The notes beneath the pieces are model-generated. The model made no database searches and had not been told where the DNA came from. It worked only from the letters and a program-made list of their open reading frames with translations. Shown here one piece after another: positions 53,860-64,000 of a stretch of 64,000 nucleotides of DNA (position 1 is the stretch's first letter; each line of letters opens with the position of its first letter). Made by a program: the position numbers and the translations under genes. Source of the stretch: Hemicordylus capensis (Eukaryota; Chordata; Lepidosauria; Squamata; Cordylidae); the NCBI RefSeq assembly GCF_027244095.1, contig NC_069671.1, forward strand, positions 11,748,482-11,812,481, given 5' to 3'.

Positions 53860-54110
53860 GGCGAGCCTGCGCGGGGCCGGGCTGCAGGAGAGCGGCAACA
53901 GGGCGTCGCGGTGTCCCGAGCTCGGCCTGGACTGAACTGCCAGGCTCCGCCTCCCGGGCGCCGCTTTTCAAGGACGCCTCACCGCCCGTGCCGGGTGGAA
54001 GCTTCCGCCAGAGAGGCGGGAGAACGAGATGGGGGAGAGAGAGGAAAGAGTGCGTGGAGAGCCGGCGCTGCTTTTTGCCCAGCAGGAGGGGCTGCGTGGG
54101 TGTGAGGAGG
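53430..54110 (-). promoter_or_regulatory. CpG island / AACS promoter
   Basis: A sharp rise in G+C and CpG density covers exon 1 and its flanks, unlike the rest of the window. It includes a GC-box-like CCCCGCCCC near 53498 and no clear TATA box. It abuts a Bov-B-tailed SINE on the intron 1 side. The many long open frames here on both strands are a by-product of the high G+C content. Confidence 0.8.
53742..53859 (-). CDS. AACS: AACS exon 1 (coding part)
   Basis: Codes residues 1-39 ([10 protein letters not shown]... to AAAYGIRL) plus the first base of codon 40, and ends at the donor GTGAGG. It contains the conserved VMWEPDSK segment of the AACS N-terminus. The ATG has G at -3. It lies inside a CpG island. 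The 5' UTR continues toward higher coordinates, but its start cannot be fixed from sequence. Confidence 0.96.
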
Positions 54111-54274
54111 CCACGCACGTATACACCAATATCTATAAGTGTGCATATGTGTGCATCTCTCAGCCTCATTCTTATGGGCATCATATATGTCAATACGCAC
54201 ACCTGCAAATACTCATATGCACAGAGAGCGTGTGTGTGTGTGTATCCCCTGCTATATATATCGCTATATCAACT

Positions 54275-54535
54275 TTGCTGAGTAAGAGGAATCTTTTAAA
54301 GGGGTGATTTTCTTTATTTAGCAGGGGGAGAGCAGCTGGCCCTCTCCATCCCACCCCAGCACTGCATCATTCCAGTGGCGGCTGCTGGTGTTTATCATAG
54401 GTTTCTTTTTTTTAGACTGAGTCTTTTTAAAGATTTTGAGCCTTTTGGGGACAGGGGGCCATTTTATTTATTTATCCACCTATCTATGTAAACTGCTTTG
54501 GGAACTTCTGTTGAAAAGCAGTATATAAATATTTG
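54275..54535 (+). repeat. L2-tailed SINE-like repeat
   Basis: TTTATTTAGCAGGGGGAGAG, GCCTTTTGGGGACAGGGGGC, TGTAAACTGCTTTGGGAACT, AAGCAGTATATAAATATTTG. Confidence 0.8.
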
Positions 54536-54539
54536 TCAT

Positions 54540-54760
54540 GCAGAACACACACATACATACACATGCAGAATACACACACACACACACACAAGCATAATGA
54601 TATCATGCATATCATTTTTAAAAGAGATGAAACCAAAATTAAATTGAACATTTGCAACATCAGCAACAGATAGATTTGTTATATACATATACACACACAT
54701 GCAGAATCATGGGTGTGTATAATACACCCCCATATTTACACACACACACACCCCTCTCTA
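54540..54760. repeat. CA-rich microsatellite cluster
   Basis: Several (CA)n/(ATAC)n tracts, the longest near 54572-54590. Confidence 0.85.
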
Positions 54761-55284
54761 CCTACCCACCTAAAGTGGCACAAGACACAGGGGTCGTGTT
54801 TGACCCCAGAGACGATATGGGGTTGGATGGCAAGCCCTGACTCTACTAGGACACCAGTTTATGAATGCAACCCCCTTCCTATCCGATGCCTAAGTTAGTG
54901 TGCAAGTGTTCTACATGACAGCAAGTGCATGAGCACTGACAGCAGCAATGGCTCAGGCTGTTTGTGCTTCAGTTTCAGGAGGTGGACAAGATAATCCATT
55001 TCGGGTAGACCCACACTCCAAAGCACGGTGGCGACCCTATCTGGACTGGGGTCAGTCTTGTTCCCCATTCTGTGAAAACCGATTCATGTCTGCATAATCT
55101 GCGCATCAATGTATATATCGTTTTCTGAATGTTGTTCTTCACCAGACTGCCAGTTTTCTTGAAGCTCTGCGGCCTGCAGTTTTTCTCCCCCAAGAGCTCA
55201 GCTCTCTGAACAATCAGCTCACTTATTTGTTGGAAGGGCGGAGGAATCCCATGTGCCAGCACACCACAGTCAGATGAAGCAGCC

Positions 55285-55448
55285 ATTGGCTGATGCATGG
55301 CTGGTTCCACATCAGCCCAGCGCCTTCAGCATGCAGCATCGGACAAGGAGAGACGCTGACACAAGACCTGGCCAATTGCTGGAGACCTTGAAGAAGCGCA
55401 TCCTGGGAAGACCAATGAGCTGGAGAGCTGAAGGGAGGTGTGACCAAT
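55285..55448. promoter_or_regulatory. Cluster of four CCAAT-box motifs
   Basis: ATTGG at 55285-55289 and CCAAT at 55372-55376, 55412-55416 and 55444-55448; the last is in the strong context GACCAATCAGAGG. This may mark an unrecognised LTR or an intergenic regulatory region; no gene start is visible. Confidence 0.3.
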
Positions 55449-55599
55449 CAGAGGGGACAGCTGGGTGTCTTGCAGTGGATGTCAAGTGCATGTGTTTACT
55501 TTGGTTTTGACACAGGCGGATGCAGAAGGGATAGCTCAGCCAAGTGAGGTGTTTGCAATCGGTTTGGGCAGCTCCGATTGCCAAGCTGACTAAGAAGAC

Positions 55600-57100
55600 A
55601 GATGATGGATTTTGATTTCAACATAGGCACACAGGTAGATGTAAAAGGGTCATCCCTAGACCATGTGGGTTCTTACAGTCAATCTGGTAGCAGCAACAGA
55701 TTGCAAATGCCAAATGTGGCAGAAAAATCAATGGGGTAGCCCATGTTTCGACATATGTCAATAGAAAATAGGAAGAAAGACCCACCAAATCTGGCTTCTT
55801 GTGAAACTTTAGCTTGAAATAGAAGCACCTCGGCTGTGTATGGGAAGGACATTTTTAGTTATTCTTTGACCTACTGTGTCTCCCATGGGAGTAAAGATCG
55901 CAACACTCCTGGTTGCTACTGCGGACAAATGATTAAACATGAAATTGAATTTAAAGTGATTTTGCAACCCAGTTGTTATCAAACGTTTAACTTCAAGGGA
56001 ACATGTTCCCCATTAATTTAATTGTCGAACTCCTGTGCACCCATCCAATATTAATGTTGTGTCAAACCAGAACACTATTCAGGATCTCAGTGCAATTCAG
56101 GCCACCTAGTCTTTCTCTAGGGGATTGTCACAGGAAAAATAAAATCCTTATTGGAAATTTTTGTAGGAGTCACACTGGGGAGCATTCATACTAGTTCATT
56201 TCAGTGGGACCTAGACACAACTCATTTAGTTCAAAAAATTTGTAATTTTTGTTAGTATGTGTGTGGCTTGCATATAGCCTAAAACACATTGGGATTTTGC
56301 ATACATTTATCATTTAATTAATCTTTACACAGAAAGAAGGAAAGAAAGATCTCCTGGATCACACCACTGTCAATCCAACTACTGCATTACTTGCACTTTT
56401 CTAAAGGATACTATCACCTCTAGCAGTGCTGCTACCAAAAGAGTCTACATCGGAAGGGGCAAGAACTCGTGTGTATTTCCACCTATGTCACTTATAGATT
56501 GCAAACGTCCAGACTGCCAGCAAAACATCCACACCTGAGGACACATTTCAGGAATCGCAAATCCACCATCTTAAGAAAGAAATTGGAATAACTGGTGTCT
56601 AGACATTTTAACTCAGGCAACTATCATCTCAACAATATGGAAATATTTCCTGTTGGGCTACATACATGATGTGAAATGAGAAAATTTTTGGATATATAGA
56701 CTCATGACCTTCACACTTCATTGATTAAATTTGGAGGCTAATACATACAACCACCTTACATACATCTGCAACATTGGCCCCTTATTCCTTCATTGTCACC
56801 TGCCCTGGAATTCTGCTAACACAGAATTCTTAACTGCCAACTTGTGGGCTTTAAATGTTCACACAACCTTAAAAAAAATAAGCATAGCCTAGTCTTTATT
56901 TCAGTCTTTGACCAGCATAGCTTAAAAAAATAAAATCCCTCTGTAGCTGATGAAGGCATAAGTGTAAATGTTCAACTAAAATTTGGTTTCCTCTACTTGT
57001 TAGTCATCTTTTTGTACAATGCATATCAATATTCATAATACACACACACACACACACTTTTTTCTCCCATAAAGGGAAGGATGGTCATAAGGCATTAAAG
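55600..57100. other. Intergenic, no feature recognised
   Basis: AT-rich, apparently unique DNA between AACS and AIF1. Only a (CA)n tract at about 57040-57058. Confidence 0.45.
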
Positions 57101-57331
57101 AGCTTCAGCGCTGAAGAGCAGTCATTCAGGAGTGGGGGGGGGGAGCAGCAAACACCCCTCTCATTATATCACAGGCATCCCCGCAACTGTCCCTCCTGTG
57201 AAACCCGAGAGAAAATTGGGAGACAGGATTGCAGGAAGCTTGGATTCTCTCCTGGAGTTTGGGGTGAGTTTCAAGGGGGAAAGAAGCCAGGGCTTCTGAG
57301 GGGTTTAGCGAGGGAACAGTTTGAAGGACAG

Positions 57332-57757
57332 GTGGCTTCCGGGGCTTGGAAGCTTAAAAGCAAGCAGACTTGCCAGGAGCAAGAGAGAAGGTTTCAGGGT
57401 GAGCAGGGCCATTCCATCTGCCTTGCTGGGACTCACCATCCAGACCCTCTGCCTCCTGTGGGCATCCCAGAACAGACGGAGTGCAACCCGCTTGTCGGCT
57501 GCCTGGCCAAGTTCCTGCTGGCTAGTTGCCAGTCTCCCAGACTGCGGAGTCGTTCCACCTGCATCCTGTCCTGAGAGCTGCTCATGAGAGGTGTGGCTTC
57601 TGGGGCTTGCAAGCTTAAAAGCAAGGAGACTTGCCCGAAACACATAGTAAGGTAACAGGGGTAGCAGAGCCATTCCATCTGCCTTTCTGGGACTCACCAT
57701 CCAGCACTACCATCTCCTGTGGGCATTGCAGCACAGATGGAGTGCAGCCTGCTTGGC
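57332..57757 (+). repeat. 261-bp imperfect tandem duplication
   Basis: GTGGCTTCCGGGGCTTG at 57332 recurs as GTGGCTTCTGGGGCTTG at 57593; CATTCCATCTGCCTT and GGGACTCACCATCCAG follow at the same 261-bp offset. About 1.6 copies. It lies directly upstream of the DIRS-like fossil and may be part of it. Confidence 0.8.
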
Positions 57758-57759
57758 AT

Positions 57760-58890
57760 CTGATGCCACTTTTGGAAGGAAGGAAGGGTTGGAGATCAGG
57801 CACAATGTGGTCCTACCCTTGTTCTGCCCCTGGCCAGCCGCCGCCAAGGAGAAACAGTGGCATAAACTTGACGCCCGTTGCTGCTTAAAGATGTACCTTG
57901 CCGGGATGACATCCTTCAGGTCTACCAAGGATCTCTTTATCTCCTTCCTTCCACCATGGGCCAGCCAGTATCTTCACCAACCCTGGCCTGTTGGATCAAG
58001 GCCTGCATCACCCTGGCCTACAAGGTCCAACACCTTCCAGCACCTCTGAAGATAACTGCCCGCTCTGCCTGTTCAGCAGCCACCTCAGCGGCTTTCTCCA
58101 CTAATGCAGAGCAGCCATGTGGACCTCCCCTTCCCTGTTTTCCAAGCACTACAAGCTGGACCTCTTCAATTCAACCCAGGCCGTGTTTGGCAGACGCATC
58201 CTCCAGCATGGACTTCCACCCCAGTAGCCGGGGACACTCCAGGGTCTCTAACTGTGGCATGTTCCACGTGAGATGTCCTCACCAGCAGCCGAGAAAGGAG
58301 CATTGGTTACTCACTGTGAAGGCTGCTTCTGGCTGTTGGTTTTCAGGACATCTCGACTCACCATATGGGCGTCCACGGCTACTGGTTAGCATTTTCTTTC
58401 TTCTTGGCCTTTATTTATTATTAATTATTTATGATTACTATTATTATTATTATTATTAACATTTATATCCCGCTCTTCCTCCAAGGAGCCCGGAGCGGTG
58501 TACTACATACTTGAGTTTCTCTTTCACAACAACCCTGTGAAGTAGGCTAGGCTGAGAGAGAAGTGACTGGCCCAGAGTCACCCAGCAAGTCTCATGGCTG
58601 AATGGGGATGTGAACTCGGGTCTCCCCGGTCCTAGTCCAGCACTCTAACCACTACACCATGCTGGCTTTTCCTTTTTCATATTGCAATATTGCATGTTCC
58701 TTTTCCCACTTTTACTTACCTTCTAGAAGCTTGGCTTGATTACACAGGACTGTGAGGCGCCATCCTCTCCCGCCTTTTAAAGGCTCTGACTAACTGATTT
58801 GTCCTGCCCTCCGGAGCAAACAGGGAGGATAACATGTGAGATGTCCTCAACACAGCAGCCAGAAGAAGCCTTCACGGTGAGTGACCAGTG
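57760..58890 (+). mobile_element. DIRS-like retroelement fossil, 3' part
   Basis: An old, incomplete DIRS-type retroelement. The recombinase end is recognisable (CWIKACITLAYKVQHLP, SACSAATSAAF). Terminal sequence sharing GTGAGATGTCCTCA and CAGCAGCC lies at about 58268-58300 and 58825-58865, with inverted copies suggested by ACAGCCAGAAG-type matches. A family B SINE sits inside it. It is clearly broken, and RT and gag were not seen. Confidence 0.6.
58430..58670 (-). repeat. tRNA-derived SINE (family B) inside the DIRS fossil
   Basis: Reverse copy: (ATT)n, CATTTATATCCCGCTCTTCC, CCAGAGTCACCCAGCAAGTC, CACTCTAACCACTACACCAT. Nearly full length. Confidence 0.85.
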
Positions 58891-59154
58891 CTCCTTTCCA
58901 TTTGAAAACAGAAGCCGACTCTTGGTTCAGATTACATGGCTCCGTTTCATGCTTGTAGATATGCAGTTCACACTGATCCATATAGCACCATTTGCCGGCC
59001 ATTTTTGGGAAAACTTTTAAAGTAATCCCAAAAGATGTGTCTTCCATTATGAATTTCCACAAATGACCAGCAGGTGGCATTGCATCTATATATTTAATTC
59101 TCTTGGAATATGTGTGCCCAAGATTTGGCAGCGGAGAAGCGAGGTGCCGGTGGG

Positions 59155-59312
59155 CGGAGAAGGGGTTTACCATTGCCCTCTCTTGTGCAGTATGAGATGA
59201 TGCCTTTCAGCATCTTCCTATATCGCTGCTGCCTGATATAGTACCAGCAGGGATTTGAACCGGCAACCTTCTGCTTGTTAGTCAAGCATTTTCCCTCTGC
59301 GCCACCCCAAAC
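59155..59312 (-). repeat. Bov-B-tailed SINE (family C), head and middle
   Basis: Reverse copy: GAGATGATGCCTTTCAGCAT, ATATCGCTGCTGCCTGATAT, TTTGAACCGGCAACCTTCTG, CTGCGCCACC. Confidence 0.8.
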
Positions 59313-59571
59313 CTTCATCTCTGGGTGGTTTACAGCAGCATAAAAACAAATTAAAACCTTAAAACAGTTCAAAACCACAAGTCTAGTTAAAAAGCTTGGG
59401 TGAATAAATGTGTCTGTAGAGACTTTCTACTGTACTAACTAGAGTGCTGGATTTGGCTACAGAATCCGAAACTGTTAGTGTTGGATGAGACCCAGGAAAG
59501 GCACGGCCATTTAGCACATCTAGAAATGTGGCCTCTTTGTCATTGCCAGCATGTGAATTCACCCAGTCTAA

Positions 59572-59642
59572 AGAAAACCACAGGACTCTGTGAGCGCCAG
59601 GAGTCGAAATCGACTTGCCGGCACACTTTACCTTTACATTGT
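59572..59642 (+). repeat. Bov-B-type SINE tail fragment
   Basis: ACCACAGGACTCTGTGAGCG and GGAGTCGAAATCGACTTGCC with CACTTTACCTTTAC end. Confidence 0.75.
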
Positions 59643-59691
59643 CACCCATTATTACAGCTCTGATTCTCCTCCTTCTCTTTGGGTGAGAACA

Positions 59692-59946
59692 GCTTATGGC
59701 TCAGCGGGGAAGTAACTTGCCTAGGGAGCAAGAGGTTGTTGGTTTGAATCCCCCTGGTATGTTCCCCAGACTATGGGAAACATCTGTATCAGGCAGCAGC
59801 CATATAGGAAGGTGCTAAAAGGCATCATCTCATACTGTGTGGGTGGTGGCAATGGTCAGCCCCTCCTGTATTCTACCAAAGACAACCAGAGGGCTCTGTG
59901 GGCGCCAGGAGTCAACACCGACTCGATGGCACAACTGTACTTTACT
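59692..59946 (+). repeat. Bov-B-tailed SINE (family C), full length
   Basis: Head TATGGCTCAGCGGGGAAGTA and GGTTTGAATCC, middle GGTGCTAAAAGGCATCATCT, tail GCGCCAGGAGTCAACACCGA, ACTCGATGGCACAACTG. Confidence 0.85.
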
Positions 59947-60249
59947 GCTGTTACAGAGGCAGAGGGTTCTGCGCCAGTTTCTGTTGGGGAAGATGGTGCT
60001 GGTGGAAATCCTTGGTTCAGGTGGAAACCCCAGGAAGGGCGGTGCCAAAGGGATCTGTTGTGCAGGAGAAGGTAAGGTGCTCCTGTGAGGGCTCCTCACC
60101 AAAGATATGTCTTCCTCCTCGGCCTGTTATCATTGGTCTCAGGGCTGGGAGCAGGGCAGACCTGATGGACCTGCAGCCGAGAAAATCTATTTTGTTTCAG
60201 GCTGCCGGCCTGTCTCCCAGTTGAGCAGAAGCCAACAAAGTTGCATTCT

Positions 60250-60392
60250 GAGATCTAGCTGCATCTCCAAGACAGGGGCTGGAAGAGACTCTTGCTTGCA
60301 ACCTTGGAGAAGCTGCAGCCAGTCTGTGTAGACGGTACTGAGCTAGATGGACCGATGGTCTGACTATAGGGTAGCCTCCTATGTTCCTAAAA
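60250..60392 (+). repeat. tRNA-Ala-like SINE (family A), body
   Basis: AGCTGCATCTCCAAGACAGG through GAGCTAGATGGACCGATGGT and CCTCCTATGTTCC. Confidence 0.75.
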
Positions 60393-60504
60393 AAGACTAT
60401 GCAATTTGCATAGTAAACAGAAGGAAGCTATATGATACAATTTTCAGTACTAGTAAATGGAAGCAATGATGACATTCTGCAACAAAGATGACCCAACTCA
60501 AATA

Positions 60505-60745
60505 AGATAAAGTATGCCGTTGAGTCGGTGTTGAACCCTGTGGTTGTCTTTGGTAGAATACAGGAGGGGTTGACCATTGCCTCCTCTTGCACAGTGTGAG
60601 ATGATGCCTTTCAGCATCTTCCTATATCGCTGCTGCTCAATATGGGTGTTTCCCCTAGATTAGGAAACATACCAGTGCAGATTCGAACCGGCAACCTCAT
60701 GCTTGCGAGGCAAGTCATTTCCTGCTGTGCCATTAGGTGGCTTGG
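60505..60745 (-). repeat. Bov-B-tailed SINE (family C)
   Basis: Reverse copy: GTATGCCGTTGAGTCGGTGT, AATACAGGAGGGGTTGACCA, GATGCCTTTCAGCATCTTCC, GATTCGAACCGGCAACCTCA, CTGTGCCATTAGGTGGC. Confidence 0.8.
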
Positions 60746-60749
60746 TCCA

Positions 60750-61340
60750 ACTAAAATGGGCAACCCCAAATATATTTGCTGGGCATTGTTCTTTTGATGA
60801 ACAAAAATCAAACCAAAGTCTTGTAAAAAGTGTTAGGGTTAGACTGACCAGCACAGAGATGGATGGAACGAGTCAGCTTTTCTGCAGAAGCAATCTACCC
60901 AATGTTGTTCTATCAGTCAGTAATTTATTTATTTTTAATTATTGGCAACCACTAACCAAGCTGCAATCGGTGCTCGCTCTACAGACTTCAGACCGGTGCC
61001 GATGTTCACATGCTCTAAAAAGCTTGACCTGGGGTGAAACTCACAGGCACAGCTGCTGCACCCAGGCACAGTTGGGGTCCCACACGTTGTCACTTTGATG
61101 CGTAAGCCTAGAAAGAGTTAACTCTGCAAAGGCTTGCAACAGGTTGAGGCATTCCTCAGCCTCTTCCAGCAGAGGGTTCTGTGAGGCAGTTCACGGAGGA
61201 GCCTCTGTTTGTGAATGGCTTCATTCACTGGGCTGGGCTCGTAGCAGCTGAAGCCCAGAAGTGCTTCTCCGTCCCTCAGTATCCCCTTTGGATTAAAAGC
61301 AGCTCCGCCACAGGCAAAGGGAGACCTTTCCTTTCTGCAG
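60750..61340. other. Likely AIF1 promoter-proximal region
   Basis: Upstream of the AIF1 start codon, with no CpG island. The transcription start is not determinable. Confidence 0.35.
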
Positions 61341-61371
61341 ATCCTCAGGCTGCACCCCCAGGGTGCCTGGC

Positions 61372-61402
61372 ATGGCCCTGATGCTCAGCAATGCCTACCA
61401 AG
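61372..61402 (+). CDS. AIF1: AIF1 exon 1 (coding part)
   Basis: AIF1 (IBA1) is a small EF-hand, actin-bundling protein of macrophages and microglia. This exon codes MALMLSNAYQ plus the first base of a glycine codon and ends at donor GTATGA. It corresponds to the variable N-terminus before QGGKAFGLLK. A TCTGCAG acceptor-like site precedes it at about 61334-61340, so a 5' UTR exon may lie further upstream. The gene is divergent from AACS, with the two ATGs 7.5 kb apart. Confidence 0.8.
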
Positions 61403-61500
61403 GTATGATGGGGTGCTTCGGAGGGCATTTACCTGCTTCTCGGCCACACAGGGCACAGTCTCTTTCCTGTTTGCTACTCTGTTTTCCCTGCTCTCTGCAG

Positions 61501-61562
61501 GAGGAAAAGCCTTTGGATTATTGAAAGCTAAGCAAGAAGGAAGGCTGGACGAGATCAACAAG
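61501..61562 (+). CDS. AIF1: AIF1 exon 2
   Basis: Pyrimidine-rich tract and CTGCAG acceptor, donor GTGAGT. Codes GGKAFGLLKAKQEGRLDEINK, read with the split first glycine. The RLDEINK ending matches AIF1 (human remembered as ERLDEINKQF) better than the paralogue AIF1L (RRLAEINREF). Exon size and phase also match AIF1. The next exon (expected FLDDPKYS-like) was not seen in the remaining 2.4 kb, so the gene appears to continue past the window. Confidence 0.85.
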
Positions 61563-61564
61563 GT

Positions 61565-62415
61565 GAGTGTGCTGGCCGGCTGTCCTGACGAGAGGGCACT
61601 GGCATGACCCAGATAAATATAACGGAAAAAGAAGCTCTCCCCAGGGAATTTACAGTCCACAGGTGGGGGTGCAATTGGGGAGGGAGGGGTGGCACCGCCA
61701 TGGGAGTGTTTTAGGCTGTAGATATTCTAGGCATGGGGGGCAACAAAGGGAAATGGGAGGGCAAGAGAGAGGCAAGTGCCACTTTTATGGAAGAGCAAAC
61801 ACAGAGAAGGGTATTGAGGGTGCTTAAAGGCCGTGATGTCTACTTGGGTTTCGTTCTGGTTGGGCAGCTGAGGATGAAGGGGTTAAGCCCAAGCCCAAGG
61901 CTGACAGTAAAAAGAGTAGGATTGCTGAATAGCCAAACGAAAAGCCGACCCTGACTTGTGGGTCAGTGAAGTCCGTCCTGGCAACAAGGAGCCAGCCATG
62001 ACCGCCTGCTCGGATCGCACGGCCGTGAAAGGGAGAGGTGTAGGAGGCTTGTACCCAAGTTGGCAACCTTGAGCAAGAATCTTGGGGAGACTCGGAAAGA
62101 AGAGGAAAGAGGGGTGACTAGACCGCCTAGTTTAGGGGAGCAAGGATTTTGCTATACGTTATATAGAAGTAAGATAATTGATGTTACCTTATCGTAATGA
62201 AGCTTGCTGGACACTTTCAAACTTATTCAGAAAATGGGCCAGATTCCTCTTAGAAAATGCTGTCTTTGGGATTCGGCCAAACCTTTTCTGTCTGCTTTCC
62301 AGGCTAGTTTTCTCTGCTTGTTCAAGACCATGTGGCTGGAAAGTCTAGGGTGGGGATCGAGATCAGTACTAGGGATGTGCAAAACAAGAATAAACTGGAG
62401 ACAAGTGTTCCTTGT
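61565..62415. other. AIF1 intron 2, no feature recognised
   Basis: G-rich stretches at 61680-61780. No further AIF1 exon was found. Confidence 0.45.
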
Positions 62416-62419
62416 CTGT

Positions 62420-62605
62420 CCTGTGCTTTCTCCAAGGAACACAGAGTGACATAGACATTTCTTCCTCCTTCTTCCCCACAACATTTATTCTTGTGAGGTA
62501 GCGCAGGCTAAGAAATAGTGACTGGCACAAACTCCCCCAATGACCTTAATGGCCAAGCAGGGATGTACACTCGAATCTCCCCAGTACAATTCGGGCAAGC
62601 TGGCT
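62420..62605 (-). repeat. tRNA-derived SINE (family B), diverged
   Basis: Reverse copy: TGCTTTCTCCAAGGAACACA, GTGAGGTAGCGCAGGCTAAG, AGTGACTGGCACAAACT. Confidence 0.65.
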
Positions 62606-63007
62606 TGAGTGTAAGAACGTTCCTGTTTACAGAACAATAACTTGCTAGATAATTGCTACTCTTAACAGAAATCAGGGGTCAATATGAACTGATTAGGGTT
62701 GCCCCATTCCTGGGCATTTAATAGCTGCACACAACAGAACGCAGTTCACCAGGTGATGCTTCCGCGACCTCTGCTATGAAAAGCTGTGCTGTTGAATATC
62801 CTGTCACAGATTGTGAGAGAAAGAGGCACTACAATGTTAAAAACCAAGGATCTGCTGCTTCCTTGAAATACAAGCTAGGAAAACACCATTGTCTTGCAAT
62901 CTTTTGTTCAAAAGAGCCTTACAAACATGTGAAAAGGGAAGGTTCCTTCCACAGTATGCCTTAAATATTTGTGCGTGTATGTGTTAGAGATGACAGCCAT
63001 TCACAAC

Positions 63008-63030
63008 ACACACACACACACACACACACT
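63008..63030. repeat. (CA)n microsatellite
   Basis: About eleven CA units. Confidence 0.9.
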
Positions 63031-63299
63031 TAACCTCTAAATCTAGGGGAAGGCTTGTAGATTTGAATGACAAATCTAAGGCCATCTCCCTCCCACGATG
63101 CCAAAAATGAGGACAAACTTGTCAGGGATAGGGAGTGTAGAAAGTGCAGGAGGTGCTGGTCTGAAAGAGCATCACAAGTTCTTCCAGTGACTCTTTGCTC
63201 ATGAATTCTCAGGGCCCTTGTTGATGTAATGGGCAGATTTCAAAATACCCTCCCTTAAGTTGCACAATTGGCAGCTGCCGCAGGACGGTGTCAAAGCCA

Positions 63300-63640
63300 A
63301 AGCGGAATGGGCTGGAACCAGCCCTTAAGTCAAACTGGATCCCCCAAACAGTCGGATGTATACATTACAAACCACTTGAGAATAATATTTCAGAACAGAA
63401 ACTCTCCTACCATTATACTTTTCTTCAACTCCTCTTGGCCAGAATGACTTGGAATGCCCCCTGCAACAAACAGGATCCAAAAAACAGTGGGATGCATGAC
63501 AGACACATGCAGAGACAGTAGACAATGGTTTAGGAATGAAATGGACACACTGGAAGCATTCTTAACCCAACTACAGCCAAAATCAGAACGGAAAGGGCTG
63601 GAACGGCCTCTTAACAATCCAACTGGAATTTTTAAAAACA
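63300..63640. repeat. Diverged tandem repeat of about 140-150 bp
   Basis: GGGCTGGAACCAGCCCTTAA near 63308 and GGGCTGGAACGGCCTCTTAA near 63595 are related. GGATCCCCCAAACAGTCGGA near 63337 resembles GGATCCAAAAAACAGTGGGA near 63472. Confidence 0.5.
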
Positions 63641-64000
63641 CACAAGAACAAATGGCTTGATGTGCTTGAGAACCCTGGGAGCAATATCTTGCCCACCTGC
63701 TATCATACTTTCATGAACCACGAGCCATACTAGAATGAACCAGAACAGCATAGAACCTCTTAGAAATCGAACCGAATGTGCAAAACCAAACCAAACGCAA
63801 CAGGATTGAAGTAACGTTTTAGTACTGAAACCAGCCCAATTTTAGCAAACCCACTCTCCAAGACCGGAACTGTTTGTGCCCCATGGAGACCTGAAAAAAT
63901 GTCCCATGAGATCTGGTGTATGCCCCATACCATTCATACTGTTGGTAGCAGGGCAGCAGAAACATTTAGGCATGCCGGAACAGGCTGCAACAATCTCTTA

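Noticed and set aside
53472-54208. Several overlapping 70-156-codon frames on both strands
   Set aside because: They are by-products of high G+C in the CpG island. Only the minus-strand frame of exon 1 matches a known protein.
61620-64000. Further AIF1 exons encoding the EF-hand region
   Set aside because: No frame resembling the DDPKYS or EKYMEFDL segments with splice sites was found.

Overview
This window is vertebrate nuclear DNA, most likely from a squamate reptile (lizard or snake). It is an intron-rich, interspersed-repeat landscape. The repeats are CR1, L2 and R4-like LINEs, SINEs whose tail reads like the Bov-B/Sauria type, 5S-rRNA- and tRNA-derived SINEs, hAT-type MITEs and DIRS-like fossils. 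No bacterial-style gene organisation is present. The species cannot be named from the sequence alone.

The main gene is a complete acetoacetyl-CoA synthetase (AACS) on the minus strand. All 18 coding exons can be placed, from the ATG at 53859 down to the stop at 13399-13401. Their lengths sum to 2004 nt (667 codons plus stop), every splice phase is compatible, and the reading frame is unbroken. Seventeen coding-exon junctions were read; sixteen donors are GT and one (intron 9) is GC. A CpG island surrounds exon 1 (about 53.43-54.11 kb). The likely 3' UTR runs left of 13399, with several candidate poly(A) signals between 11.34 and 12.19 kb.

About 7.5 kb upstream of AACS and divergent from it, the first two coding exons of an AIF1 (allograft inflammatory factor 1, IBA1) gene lie on the plus strand at 61372-61402 and 61501-61562. 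The rest of that gene should lie beyond the right edge. In human these genes are on different chromosomes, so the AACS-AIF1 neighbourhood is the most notable gene-order feature here.

Layout: 1-11.4 kb is intergenic, repeat-rich DNA downstream of AACS. 11.4-13.4 kb is the putative AACS 3' UTR with two palindromic MITEs. 13.4-53.86 kb is the AACS body, with introns carrying an R4-like LINE (intron 16), a DIRS fossil (intron 12), a solo LTR nested in a SINE (intron 8), a CR1 LINE (intron 2) and many SINEs and MITEs. 53.4-54.1 kb is the CpG-island promoter. 54.2-61.3 kb is intergenic with a second DIRS-like fossil. 61.37-64 kb is the 5' part of AIF1.

The most unusual sequence-level observations are: a recurrent composite SINE that joins a 5S-rRNA-like internal promoter to a tRNA-Ala-like head; a 33-bp palindrome of nuclear-receptor half-sites at 7261-7293; several MITEs with exact 8-bp target duplications; and a triple nested insertion at 32.5-33.7 kb. 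No CRISPR array, prokaryotic system or convincing new protein-coding system was found.
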